26,761 nucleotides of DNA from assembly GCA_002817055.1 (NCBI GenBank), contig MUCU01000004.1, positions 1 through 26,761 of the forward strand. Direction: 5' to 3'. The DNA is from SAR202 cluster bacterium Io17-Chloro-G7. Lineage in GTDB: Bacteria; Chloroflexota; Dehalococcoidia; UBA3495. Made by a program: the position numbers and the translations under genes. Position 1 is the first letter of the stretch, and every line of letters begins with the position of its first letter. Under the pieces are notes generated by a model that searched no databases, was not told the DNA's origin, and saw only the letters and a list, made by a program, of their open reading frames with translations. Shown here one piece after another: positions 1 through 8,165 of the stretch.

Positions 1-122
1 ATTGCCAGTCCCTAATTGCCAGTCGCTAATTGCCAGTCCCTAATTGCCAGTCGCTAATTGCCAGTCGCTAATTGCCAGTCCCTAATTGCCAGTCCCTAAT
101 TGCCAGTCCCTAATTGCCAGTC
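1..122. repeat. 14-bp tandem repeat array (about 8.7 copies)
   Basis: Eight complete head-to-tail copies of ATTGCCAGTCSCTA are followed by a 10-bp partial copy ending at 122. The only variation is C or G at the eleventh base. The array starts at the first base of the window, so its true length is unknown. No open frame or spacer structure accompanies it, so it is a minisatellite-type intergenic repeat and not a CRISPR. Confidence 0.95.
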
Positions 123-428
123 AATGAGGAGAGGACTGCCGTTCGCAGCTAGCCGCCGACCCTGGGCGTATTGAACGCAAACTAACGCTTCAAGTGGGTT
201 GCTGTTCGCTTGTCATATAATTTTGCGCGTTTCCATGTCCCTCAGCACGCTTACTGGTTGTCGCTCTATCAGCGTTAGGCGAAGCACCCTATCCCAAAAT
301 CACAACTCTTTTACGTGCGCTGGGACCAGGCATAACTTAGCAACTATCCAGTTGGCTTGGTTTGCGGCTTGGACTGTAACTCGGTCCGAAGCATTCCCGA
401 CGGCTTACGGTAGATGGCGTACCCGGAG
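123..428. other. intergenic stretch, nothing recognised
   Basis: Between the tandem array and the end of the lipoprotein gene I see no protein with recognisable motifs, no tRNA and no clear terminator. A 100-codon open frame here has no family-like sequence and runs into the lipoprotein gene on the other strand, so it is not called. Confidence 0.5.
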
Positions 429-1325
429 TTATTCGTCCGGGTTGTTTGGGTCTTCGATAATTAACGACCAGATGCCGTCGGCATGCACGCCAATACCGTA
501 AATTCCGGGAGCAATGTTGGATATGGCTGGATCTTCGCTCACGAGTATTGGTACGGTTGCGTCGAATGCCCCGTCTGTGTCAATGACCAACGGTGGCGTC
601 GCTCCTCTGGCTTCGTGCAGCCTTACCTGGAAATGGCTGTCCCCATCGTGAGAAGCGCGAATCGTGTATTCACCTTCTTGCAGGCTCATCCAGCCTCCGC
701 CGCCGTCACCCACACCACCGAACTCGATGGTAGGTTCTTTTCCGATGGTGGGAAAGTCTTGAAAAAGCCGGATTCGCCAAGGTCCTTCGGCGTCGACCTT
801 TATAGTATGCCCGCCGCTCGAAAGACCTTCAGTATTATTACGGCTAACGCTGAAGAGGAAGTTTCCAAAATACTGACCATCCTCGTCGATAATGGCTTGT
901 GAATCCTGGTCCTTAGTAGTGATCGTCACGTTGAACTTTCCATCCCCATCATGGTTGGCCATTAGTATCATTACACCTTTGGCCACGATAAATTGCTCAG
1001 TCTCCTGCGCTCCCTCCCCTTCGAATTCCACCGCTAGCGACGCCAAGGCCTCACCCAAAGTTATTGCGGGCAACCTGGGTGTCCCCGACGGGCCCTCGGA
1101 CTCCGGAGTTTCCGCGCTGGCGGGCGTCTCCGTGGCGGTGAGGACCGTCGCCGGGGTTGTTGCCTTAGTTGTTGCTTCTGATGTTGCTTCTATGGCCTGC
1201 GCAACCGTAGGAGCGATTGTTGGGACCGACGTCGTTGTTGCATCTGCGCCGCAGGCTGCCAAGGCCAACAAAAGAAGTGCCGCCACAGCCACTGCCAAGA
1301 TGGTGGGGAGTTTCGCCAATTTCAT
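429..1325 (-). CDS. two-repeat secreted lipoprotein of unknown function
   Basis: The 298-aa product begins with a typical lipoprotein signal: two Lys, a hydrophobic run, and lipobox LAAC with Cys25 as the predicted lipidation site. Residues 28-90 are a Thr/Ala/Pro/Glu-rich low-complexity linker. The rest holds two copies of one domain, about 112-188 and 213-290. Each has an HDGDxxFxVxL-type segment (His125 and His226) and ends in a G-x-W-x-x-x-I/L strand (GPWRIRL and GIWSLII). This is seen directly and suggests a beta-sandwich domain displayed on the outer face of the membrane. The start is supported by GGAG about 10 nt upstream. I do not recognise the family; ligand binding or structure at the cell surface is only a guess. 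It appears to be a single-gene unit. Confidence 0.8.
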   Translation of the reverse strand: MKLAKLPTILAVAVAALLLLALAACGADATTTSVPTIAPTVAQAIEATSEATTKATTPATVLTATETPASAETPESEGPSGTPRLPAITLGEALASLAVEFEGEGAQETEQFIVAKGVMILMANHDGDGKFNVTITTKDQDSQAIIDEDGQYFGNFLFSVSRNNTEGLSSGGHTIKVDAEGPWRIRLFQDFPTIGKEPTIEFGGVGDGGGGWMSLQEGEYTIRASHDGDSHFQVRLHEARGATPPLVIDTDGAFDATVPILVSEDPAISNIAPGIYGIGVHADGIWSLIIEDPNNPDE

Positions 1326-1773
1326 CTACTGTATCTCCGACATGTCTTGCAGGGCCAACGAAAATGCGCACAAGACTTTTTGTTTAACCATAGTGTATAC
1401 GAACGATTGCACTTGTTGTACTTGTCTGAGACTAGCCTTCACCAACTGGCTGCGCGGAGCGGTGACCGACAGCCCAATAGGCACTAGCGGAGCGGTCGGA
1501 AAAACCCTCCTATGTCCTCGGCCAGCAGTTGGCGTTCCTCGACCGCAGCGAGGTGACATCCACTGGGCATCTCTGTCCAGCGTTGCACGTTGTGGGTACG
1601 CTCGGCGCATTCAAGGGGAGGACGGTACATCTCTTTGGGGAATTGGGCCACAGCCCAGGGGACGTACTATATCGGTCTAGTACAGGTGACCATGGTCTAG
1701 AAGAGCGGTTTAGCAAGCCACGCCTCACTTAAGGGTTCTCTCGTTTTGCTGGCATGTACGCTTTGCGTCCTGG

Positions 1774-1815
1774 CCTTTCTAGCCTTCCCTTTCTAGCCTT
1801 CCCTTTCTAGCCTTC
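1774..1815. repeat. 14-bp tandem repeat, 3 perfect copies
   Basis: Three identical head-to-tail copies of CCTTTCTAGCCTTC occupy 1774-1787, 1788-1801 and 1802-1815. The unit length equals that of the array at 1-122, but the sequence is unrelated. Confidence 0.95.
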
Positions 1816-1868
1816 AGTGAACACCCATCGCGCCAGCGGACCGAATTGGATCGTGTTTCTGTGGGATC

Positions 1869-1945
1869 GGTCATTCCGAGCGGAGCGAAGGATATTTGCG
1901 CCTGGGGAGACAGATTCTTGTGTCGATTCTCTCCTTAGAACGACG
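1869..1945. repeat. degenerate copy of hairpin repeat family A
   Basis: This copy shares GAGCGGAGCGAAGGAT, then TTTGCGCCTGGG and CAGATTC, with the element at 17505-17580, at the same spacing and total length (about 77 bp). The left arm TCATTCCGAGCGGAGCG pairs only partly with the right arm around 1925-1945 (TTCTCTCCTTAGAACGAC), so this copy looks older and eroded. Confidence 0.8.
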
Positions 1946-2056
1946 CCTATCAGGCGAGGCCCGTCACTGAAGGATGGTGGACGCCAGTTCGGACCCTAAT
2001 CTATAATTTCGAGAAGAGATAAAGTCGGGTAAATCCAAATAAGGTATTAAGAGTTT

Positions 2057-3400
2057 ATGGTTGTTTTTAGACCGTTTCGGGGGTGGCGTTACGACTCGGT
2101 CGTAGTGGGCGATCCGGCGTCGGTCCTTAGCCCGCCGTACGACATGATCTCCATAGACATGCAGGAGTCCCTCCGCCGCTTAAGTCCCTATAACGTCGTC
2201 CATTTGGAGGCAGGAGAAAGCCTGGATTGGTCTGCTCCGACGACGGGTCAATACACCCAAACCGCATCCCTTTTCGAGGACTGGATAGCCAAGGGTGCAC
2301 TCAAAAGAGACGCCGAACCTTCGTTTTACTTGTTGCGGCAGCAGTTTCAGCACGGCGGCGGCGATTGGTCCCGCTTGGGAATAATCGGATGCGTTGGGCT
2401 GGAGCAGTACGAAGACCGAAAGGTGCTGCCCCATGAAAATACCGAGGCGCCAGCCATACGCGACCGGGTATCTTTAATGGAAGCCTGCGGGGCCAACTTC
2501 AGCCCCATCATGTCGGCTTATAGGGACGCCGAGGGCAGCTTGTCGTCCGTTTTTCAGCGAGCCATGGCAGAGACGCCGGTGGTCGACGTTCCGGACGGTA
2601 TGGGTGGCCGCTCTACACTTTGGCGCATGGCCGATCCCGAGATGCTGAGCTCCATCACCCAGTTTTTTCACGAGAAGCCGGTGTTTTTAGCCGACGGTCA
2701 CCACCGGTACGATGCGGCTCTGCAGTACCAACGCAAGAAAAACCAGGAGACGACTAGCCAGGGGGCGATTGATTACAGTTCTGCTCGAGACAGGGGCGCC
2801 CAAGCCCACGACTTCGTGTTGATGACAATGATAGGTTTCGAAGACCCCGGTCTTCTGGTGCTGCCATACCACCGGGTGTTGGGTGGATTGTCCGAAGGTC
2901 AGTTGGCCCAATTCCAAGATGCGCTTTTCGAAATCTTCGAAGCGAACCCGTTCTCTTCGGAAGGGGATCAAAGTGCCGACAGTCTAGTGGCTCAGGTAGC
3001 GGAAAAAGGCACGGAAGGCCATTCCTTGGGGGTAGTTGGACCTGCGTTGTTGGGGCCGAAATTCCACGGTCCCCAGTTGCTAACACTGAGAGACGGCGTC
3101 GACTGGCGCAAATGGGGCAGCCTGGCGGTATCGGAAGCTTGGATACTTGAAGAACGAGTGCTGAAGCCAGTCTTGGGCGAGGCGACGCTGGATCACTTGG
3201 GCTATAGCCACGACCACCAAGAAGCAGTGGAACAAGTGGCCGACGGGACCAATCAAGGGGCGTTTTTACTCAAGCCTTTTCCCATGACCGAGTTCCAAGA
3301 GATAGTAGGCCAAGGTCAAAAGTTGCCCAGAAAATCAACCTTCTTTTATCCCAAGCTGCCCACCGGCATGGTTATTAACCAACTGGGCGGGGTGCTATAG
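2057..3400 (+). CDS. DUF1015 family protein
   Basis: The 447-aa product has the marks of the DUF1015 (PF06245) family: an early SPPYDM segment (residues 25-30), LPHENT (124-129) and the signature LADGHHRYDAALQY (211-224). The length is usual for a full family member. The cellular role is not established; members are cytosolic and the conserved His/Asp/Arg cluster suggests an enzyme. The ATG start leads directly into the conserved FRPFRGWRYD opening, although only a weak ribosome binding site (AAGG or AAGAG) precedes it. It is convergent with the three-domain fusion gene downstream, with a hairpin repeat in between, and has no evident operon partner. Confidence 0.9.
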   Translation: MVVFRPFRGWRYDSVVVGDPASVLSPPYDMISIDMQESLRRLSPYNVVHLEAGESLDWSAPTTGQYTQTASLFEDWIAKGALKRDAEPSFYLLRQQFQHGGGDWSRLGIIGCVGLEQYEDRKVLPHENTEAPAIRDRVSLMEACGANFSPIMSAYRDAEGSLSSVFQRAMAETPVVDVPDGMGGRSTLWRMADPEMLSSITQFFHEKPVFLADGHHRYDAALQYQRKKNQETTSQGAIDYSSARDRGAQAHDFVLMTMIGFEDPGLLVLPYHRVLGGLSEGQLAQFQDALFEIFEANPFSSEGDQSADSLVAQVAEKGTEGHSLGVVGPALLGPKFHGPQLLTLRDGVDWRKWGSLAVSEAWILEERVLKPVLGEATLDHLGYSHDHQEAVEQVADGTNQGAFLLKPFPMTEFQEIVGQGQKLPRKSTFFYPKLPTGMVINQLGGVL

Positions 3401-3443
3401 AAGCAAAGTTGCAGCAGTAAGAAAGGATCCCCTTTAAACAAAG

Positions 3444-3507
3444 GTTCGCCCTGGGGCTGTCGAATCATTCCTACTCAGATGGACCCTTCGGCAGGCTCAG
3501 GGCGAAC
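3444..3507. repeat. hairpin repeat family B, paired arms
   Basis: Two 21-nt arms (3444-3464 and 3487-3507) are reverse complements apart from three positions, separated by 22 nt. The right arm carries TTCGGCAGGCTCAGGGCGAA, the family B core also seen at 17692-17796 and 22331-22377. It sits between two convergent genes, so it could act as a bidirectional terminator, though no long T-run follows the stem. Confidence 0.8.
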
Positions 3508-3601
3508 GGTTTATTGCCACGGAAGTTAATTGTTAATTACGTTGAGCGGTTAATCTCCACTAATACCGGACGCTACCGAATGTTCAACTGCTTAAATGGC
3601 T

Positions 3602-5683
3602 TTAAGCCTTGGGCTGGATTAAGACCCGGGTAGTGCCGTCGGTGTCCTTGCGCTGGGTAATTAGGTGATGGCCCGCATTTTCCGCCCACACGATTACGTC
3701 GTAAATATTCAATGCGTCGGCCAATATGGCTTCGACGAAGGAGTGGTTATCGGCGGTCATCTGTTGGCTCAGGGCCGCGATCACACCGGCGCAACTCTTG
3801 CCACGTCCGTCTATGATCACCCAACCGCCGCCGTTGCCGTTTATGGTCGCACCGTTGCCGTTCCCACCGTTGGTCAGCCCGCTGATTGAATCGAACGGCA
3901 GTCCGCTATGGACATTCACCTCGCCGCTCTTGCGCAGGTCCAACTCCCGCTTGAAATTGGCTACGGCTTCCCAAGCCACGGATCGGTCACGTTCTCCATT
4001 GCCGCAGACCGCTCCCCTAACGCCCACAATGTCAGGGTTGATCCGGGCAAGCTCGTCCAAGTCATTAATCCGCAGGTGGCCCGACAATGAAGTGCTCATC
4101 CCCAGTTCTTTGCCTTGCAGGACGATCTCTTTAAGCTTGGTTTCGGGGATGAAATCAAACAGGTTGCGGCCATCTTTGGTCAGGGTATCAATAAGGAAAC
4201 CGTCGCATTCGCCATCCTTGGCCAACTGGACCATCAACATTGGGTCCAAGCCACCATCATAAAGGACGTTGTCGGCAAACAGCGAGCCAATGAGCTTGGT
4301 GTTGAAACCTTCCATAGCCTGTCGTGCTTGGCGAAGGACGTCCACCGCCGTGTCGTAGTCGGAGACGCGAAAGCCCACTTTCACCGACGTAGCATCCAGA
4401 GCCGCTGCCGCATAGGCCGCCATGGCCACAGTGCCCGGTTGGTTGGGCACAACCCCTAAAGTCACGCTGACGTGCTTCTCGATCGGTATTATCGACCGCA
4501 CATCTCGGACGATGGACGGGTGGCCGGAGCCGACCAAGGCCTCCTGCAGGTTCTTCACGTCCACCACATCTGCGCCGCCTTGTTCCGCCTCCAACGCCTC
4601 TTGCACGTTCTGAACGCTGACCATGAGCAGCATCCCGGAAAAGAAGCTGTTGTTGCCGGTCAACCAGGCTACCCTGGGATTGGGAGATGCCGCTATTGTG
4701 GGTACTACGACTGGGGGTTTGGGCTTCAGTGGCTCCAGCTCCCGTTTCAGGGTTGCTTTCTCCTCGGGTTCCAACTCGATCAATGGCGGTCTGACGTGTC
4801 CCCCGGCCATGCCCATAAGCTCGCCCCAATACTTGACCATGGGCACGGGAAGAGCGCCGTTGAACTTGGTTACGGTGCGCGTCCACCAAGTGTCGGAAAG
4901 CTCTTTGATTCTTCTGATGTGCTTCTCGTAGAACTGCTCGTCCAAATGCCCTTGGGTCGCCTTGTCGATGAACTGGACGTAATAGTTGGCTTCCGGAGTA
5001 TCGAAGCGCCAGTCCGACGTGTTGGAGAACATAACCTGTTGATTGAACCCCAACTCTTTGCCCCTCCAGAATATCCACTCGTCGGGGGTGCTTATCACAT
5101 GGTCACGGCCCAAAGACAGGTGCGCTTCTATGGAGAGTTGCTGGTTGAAACTAGCCTCTTTAACACCAACAACGTTCGGGATCTGGCAGAGGCGTTTTAG
5201 ACCAAGGGCGCTCATTACGATGCCGAACTGGGGAGAGTTGTAGAACATGATGGCCAAGGATGTGTTGTCGGCCAACAACTTAACGTACTCGATGACCTGT
5301 TCTTCGGTCTTGGTCACGATGTATGGCGGCGCTACTATCAACACGTCGAAGCCAACCGACTGGGCATGCTGGGCCAAGGACAGCATCTCGGCGCCCGAGG
5401 AGTGGGTCACATGGGCGCCGGTGAGCCACCGGCCTTTGGACTCTTCGGCCAATACGTCCATTACACGGACGCGCTCGTCGTGGGTCAGGCTCCAGAACTC
5501 GCCCATTCCCCAAGTACATCCAGCCCCTTTCGTGCTGAGGCTAATGGTGTGATTTATGTTTCGCCGCAGACCCTCTTCATCGACGGTGTTCTCCGGGGTG
5601 AATGGAGTCATGAGGGTGGTCCACTGACCCTTTAAGGATTCTCTAGCCCATTCCTGGGCTTCGTTTTTAGTGTAGTGCGCCAT
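3602..5683 (-). CDS. three-domain fusion: DapA-family aldolase + MfnB/UPF0264 + TusA-like domain
   Basis: Residues 1-320 of this 693-aa protein are a dihydrodipicolinate synthase-family (class I pyruvate aldolase) barrel: GMGEFWSLTHDER near 59-71, Tyr148 in FYNSP and Lys175 in GVKEAS, the expected Schiff-base Lys. Residues 351-583 match UPF0264/MfnB, which in methanogens condenses two glyceraldehyde-3-phosphates to 4-(hydroxymethyl)-2-furancarboxaldehyde phosphate. Counting from Met351, Asp375 and Lys377 fall at 25 and 27, Lys435 at 85 and Lys503 at 153, close to the Asp25/Lys27/Lys85/Lys155 I recall for the archaeal enzyme. After a Gly/Asn-rich linker (604-620), residues 621-693 look like a TusA/SirA fold with DGRGKSCAG (Cys631) in place of the usual CPxP motif. 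The strong ribosome site GGGGAGGA precedes the ATG. The combined function is unknown; a furan-type metabolite is my inference. Confidence 0.85.
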   Translation of the reverse strand: MAHYTKNEAQEWARESLKGQWTTLMTPFTPENTVDEEGLRRNINHTISLSTKGAGCTWGMGEFWSLTHDERVRVMDVLAEESKGRWLTGAHVTHSSGAEMLSLAQHAQSVGFDVLIVAPPYIVTKTEEQVIEYVKLLADNTSLAIMFYNSPQFGIVMSALGLKRLCQIPNVVGVKEASFNQQLSIEAHLSLGRDHVISTPDEWIFWRGKELGFNQQVMFSNTSDWRFDTPEANYYVQFIDKATQGHLDEQFYEKHIRRIKELSDTWWTRTVTKFNGALPVPMVKYWGELMGMAGGHVRPPLIELEPEEKATLKRELEPLKPKPPVVVPTIAASPNPRVAWLTGNNSFFSGMLLMVSVQNVQEALEAEQGGADVVDVKNLQEALVGSGHPSIVRDVRSIIPIEKHVSVTLGVVPNQPGTVAMAAYAAAALDATSVKVGFRVSDYDTAVDVLRQARQAMEGFNTKLIGSLFADNVLYDGGLDPMLMVQLAKDGECDGFLIDTLTKDGRNLFDFIPETKLKEIVLQGKELGMSTSLSGHLRINDLDELARINPDIVGVRGAVCGNGERDRSVAWEAVANFKRELDLRKSGEVNVHSGLPFDSISGLTNGGNGNGATINGNGGGWVIIDGRGKSCAGVIAALSQQMTADNHSFVEAILADALNIYDVIVWAENAGHHLITQRKDTDGTTRVLIQPKA

Positions 5684-5853
5684 GGTTCCTCCCCGTAGTT
5701 CGCTACCCGTGATTACGCTTTTTCGCCGTAAGACTTTATTTATCCATAGAGGGCAACGACTCCCATCAGGGGCCGTTGGCCGTGACTTGCTCGTTTTAGC
5801 CGTGCTTGTGTATGATGCAGCGTGCCCCGATCCCGCGCCTGGTTTCCAGCCCG

Positions 5854-7809
5854 TTACTGTTCGTCATCTCCGTACTGCGCTTTGAGGGACTCCACGACCG
5901 CCGGGTCCGCCAAGGTTGTTGTGTCGCCCAAGGCTCGGCCTTCGGCAACGTCCCGGAGCAGCCGCCGCATAATCTTGCCGCTGCGAGTCTTGGGCAACTC
6001 GGCGGTGAAGTAGATGTCGTCGGGACGGGCCATCGCGCCAATCTTGGTGGCAACGTGCCGCTTTAGCTCGGCGATGACCTCGTCGGAGGACGTTACGTTG
6101 TCCTTCAGCGTCACAAACCCCACGATTGCTTGACCCTTTATCTCGTCGGACCTGCCGATGCAGGCCGCTTCGGCAACCTTGGGGTTATCCACCAAGGCGC
6201 TCTCGACTTCCATAGTGCTGATACGGTGGGCCGAAACATTGATAACGTCGTCGACCCGGCCCAGAAGCCAGTAATTACCGTCTTCATCGATCTTTGCGCC
6301 GTCGGCGGTAAAGTAGGTATCTGGGTATCGGGACCAATACTGGTCAACGAAACGGTCATGGTCCCCATAAATCGTACGCAGCATGGCTGGCCAGGGTTTT
6401 TTAATAGTTAAGTAGCCGCCGCCGCCTGGTCCAACCGGGTTTCCGGCGTCATCCAAAACCTCGGCGACTACTCCGGGGAATGCCCGGGTGGCCGAGCCTG
6501 GTCTAAGAGTGGTAATGCCAGGCAGGGGCGCTATAAGTATCATGCCGGTCTCGGTCTGCCACCAAGTGTCCACAACCGGGCATTTCTCCAAGCCGATGTT
6601 CTTCCAATACCACATCCAGGCTTCGGGATTTATGGGTTCGCCCACGGTGCCCAATAGGCGGATCGACGTTAGATCGTGCCGCTGTGGGTACTCTTCGCCC
6701 CAGCGCATGAAGGTTCGGATGGCTGTGGGAGCGGTATATACGATGGATACGCCGTACTTGGCGACTATGGCCCAGAACCGGTCCCGGTCCGGATAGTCCG
6801 GGGAGCCCTCGTACATAATGGAAGTCGCGCCGTTGGCCAAGGGGCCGTAGACGATATAGCTATGACCGGTGACCCAACCGATGTCAGCGGTGCACCAGTA
6901 AACATCTTCTTCTTTTAGGTCGAAAACCCACTTTGCGGTGGCGTAAGTGCCCAGCAGATAGCCAGCGGTGGTGTGGACTATGCCCTTGGGTTTGCCGGTG
7001 GTCCCGCTGGTATAAAGCAGGTACAGCATGTCTTCGCTGTCCATGGGTTCGGGTTCGCAGTGCATGGGCTGGTCGGCTACCAAGTCGTGCCACCAGATGT
7101 CCCGGCCATCGACCATTTTGTCGTCGGCGCTGCCCGTGCGACGGACCACCACGACTTTCTCAACTGGAGTAGGTTCGTGAAGAGCGTCGTCGCTGTTCTG
7201 CTTGAGGGGAATGATAGCCCCACGCCTATAACCACCGTCGGCGGTGATCATTAGCTTGGACTGGGAGTCGTCGATCCGGTCCCATATGGATTCGGCGCTG
7301 AATCCGCCGAAGATTACGCTATGGGGTGCGCCAATGCGAGCGCAGGCCAGCATGGCGATGGGAAGCTCCGGGACCATTGGCAAGTAAATGGTAATCCGGT
7401 CGCCCTTTTTCACCCCCAAGCTTTTCAGTCCATTTGCGAACTTGCAAACTTCCCGGTAGAGGTCCCGGTAGGTGTAGACTTGACGGTCTCCCGGCTCGCC
7501 CTCCCAGATTATGGCAGCCTTATTGCGGCGGGCTGTTTTAAGGTGGCGGTCAACACAGTTATAGGAGACGTTTAACTTACCGCCCACGAACCATTTGGCG
7601 TTGGGCGGGTCCCAGTCCAGCACCGTATCCCACTTCTTAATCCAGTCCAGTTCCTCGGCGAATTTGGCCCAAAAGCCTTCCGGGTCACGAAGGGCTTCCT
7701 CGTAGACCTTGGGGTCGGCTATGTTGGCTTGGTTGCGGAACTCGTCCCCTGGCGGGAAGCTACGGTCTTCCTGCAGCAGTGCTTCGATTCCGCCAACGCT
7801 CTCAACCAT
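5854..7809 (-). CDS. acsA: acetyl-CoA synthetase (AMP-forming)
   Basis: This enzyme activates acetate with ATP and CoA to acetyl-CoA through acetyl-AMP in the cytosol. The 651-aa length matches the family. Visible motifs are [11 protein letters not shown] (266-276, adenylate-forming loop), [10 protein letters not shown] (413-422, with the Trp that shapes the small acetyl pocket), [13 protein letters not shown] (517-529) and [11 protein letters not shown] (606-616) with the catalytic Lys612. That lysine is also the usual target of acetylation control; the sequence shows no neighbouring acetyltransferase. The start is set by GGAGG 9 nt upstream and the -10 TATAAT listed separately. It is divergent from the MFS gene and has no downstream partner on its strand within 170 bp. 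Confidence 0.96.
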   Translation of the reverse strand: MVESVGGIEALLQEDRSFPPGDEFRNQANIADPKVYEEALRDPEGFWAKFAEELDWIKKWDTVLDWDPPNAKWFVGGKLNVSYNCVDRHLKTARRNKAAIIWEGEPGDRQVYTYRDLYREVCKFANGLKSLGVKKGDRITIYLPMVPELPIAMLACARIGAPHSVIFGGFSAESIWDRIDDSQSKLMITADGGYRRGAIIPLKQNSDDALHEPTPVEKVVVVRRTGSADDKMVDGRDIWWHDLVADQPMHCEPEPMDSEDMLYLLYTSGTTGKPKGIVHTTAGYLLGTYATAKWVFDLKEEDVYWCTADIGWVTGHSYIVYGPLANGATSIMYEGSPDYPDRDRFWAIVAKYGVSIVYTAPTAIRTFMRWGEEYPQRHDLTSIRLLGTVGEPINPEAWMWYWKNIGLEKCPVVDTWWQTETGMILIAPLPGITTLRPGSATRAFPGVVAEVLDDAGNPVGPGGGGYLTIKKPWPAMLRTIYGDHDRFVDQYWSRYPDTYFTADGAKIDEDGNYWLLGRVDDVINVSAHRISTMEVESALVDNPKVAEAACIGRSDEIKGQAIVGFVTLKDNVTSSDEVIAELKRHVATKIGAMARPDDIYFTAELPKTRSGKIMRRLLRDVAEGRALGDTTTLADPAVVESLKAQYGDDEQ

Positions 7810-7844
7810 ATTTCCGTACCTCCAAGGCCCTTATGGGCACCCAA

Positions 7845-7850
7845 ATTATA
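7845..7850 (-). promoter_or_regulatory. candidate -10 box for acsA
   Basis: A perfect TATAAT on the minus strand lies about 36 bp upstream of the acsA ATG, which would give a leader of roughly 28 nt containing GGAGG (7819-7823). No convincing -35 is found at 17 bp, so the assignment rests on the -10 box and position. Confidence 0.5.
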
Positions 7851-8145
7851 CACGAGATTCTAGCCAATTCTTAGGGGAATTCCATTGGCGCCCATTGGCG
7901 CAACTTCAGTGAAATTTGTAACATAAGGCAGCCCGGATGTAAACGTCAGTCCTGACCTACACTGATTGAAGCCGGATTAAAGCCGGGAGATATTTTGGGC
8001 ACAAAACGGCGTTGCATCCAGCGAATTTTCCTGCCCCGCCAGGCACTTATTTAGCCAGGCAAGACCTATATTAAGCAAGGCCTTTGGGCAACAAGGCCAA
8101 CATTTGTTACGGCCTGATTTCAACCAGACCAACTGCCACCCAAGC
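7851..8145. other. divergent intergenic region (acsA / MFS)
   Basis: Apart from the acsA -10 box, this gap holds a short direct repeat (CCATTGGCG twice near 7882-7903) and no gene or RNA that I can recognise. Control of both flanking genes presumably lies here. Confidence 0.4.
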
Positions 8146-8165
8146 ATGGAGTACAATCAGCAACT

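Larger units (their letters stand above)
1326..2056. other. repeat-bearing intergenic region without a credible gene
   Basis: About 730 bp separate the divergently oriented lipoprotein and DUF1015 genes. Several short frames of 60-94 codons occur on both strands, but none has family-like composition, a good start or known motifs. The right part contains a 14-bp triple repeat and a degenerate hairpin element, listed separately. Part of 1430-1730 might be a decayed gene or mobile element remnant; I could not identify one. Confidence 0.5.

Noticed and set aside
1..122. CRISPR-like array
   Set aside because: The 14-bp units are contiguous with no spacers, so it is a simple tandem repeat.
199..501. 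100-codon plus-strand frame
   Set aside because: No family-like motifs, Cys/Ser/Arg-rich composition, and it overlaps the 3' end of the lipoprotein gene.
892..1680. 262-codon plus-strand frame
   Set aside because: Its first half is the antisense of the lipoprotein signal and Thr/Ala linker; the remainder has no recognisable protein features.
1510..1728. possible remnant gene on the minus strand
   Set aside because: Only 72 codons with no motif or start signal that I can support.
4257..5078. 273-codon minus-strand frame inside the fusion gene
   Set aside because: It is an alternative frame of the DapA/MfnB gene, with Arg/Gly-rich composition and no family features.
4472..5200. 242-codon plus-strand frame
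   Set aside because: Antisense shadow of the three-domain fusion; the minus-strand frame has clear catalytic motifs.
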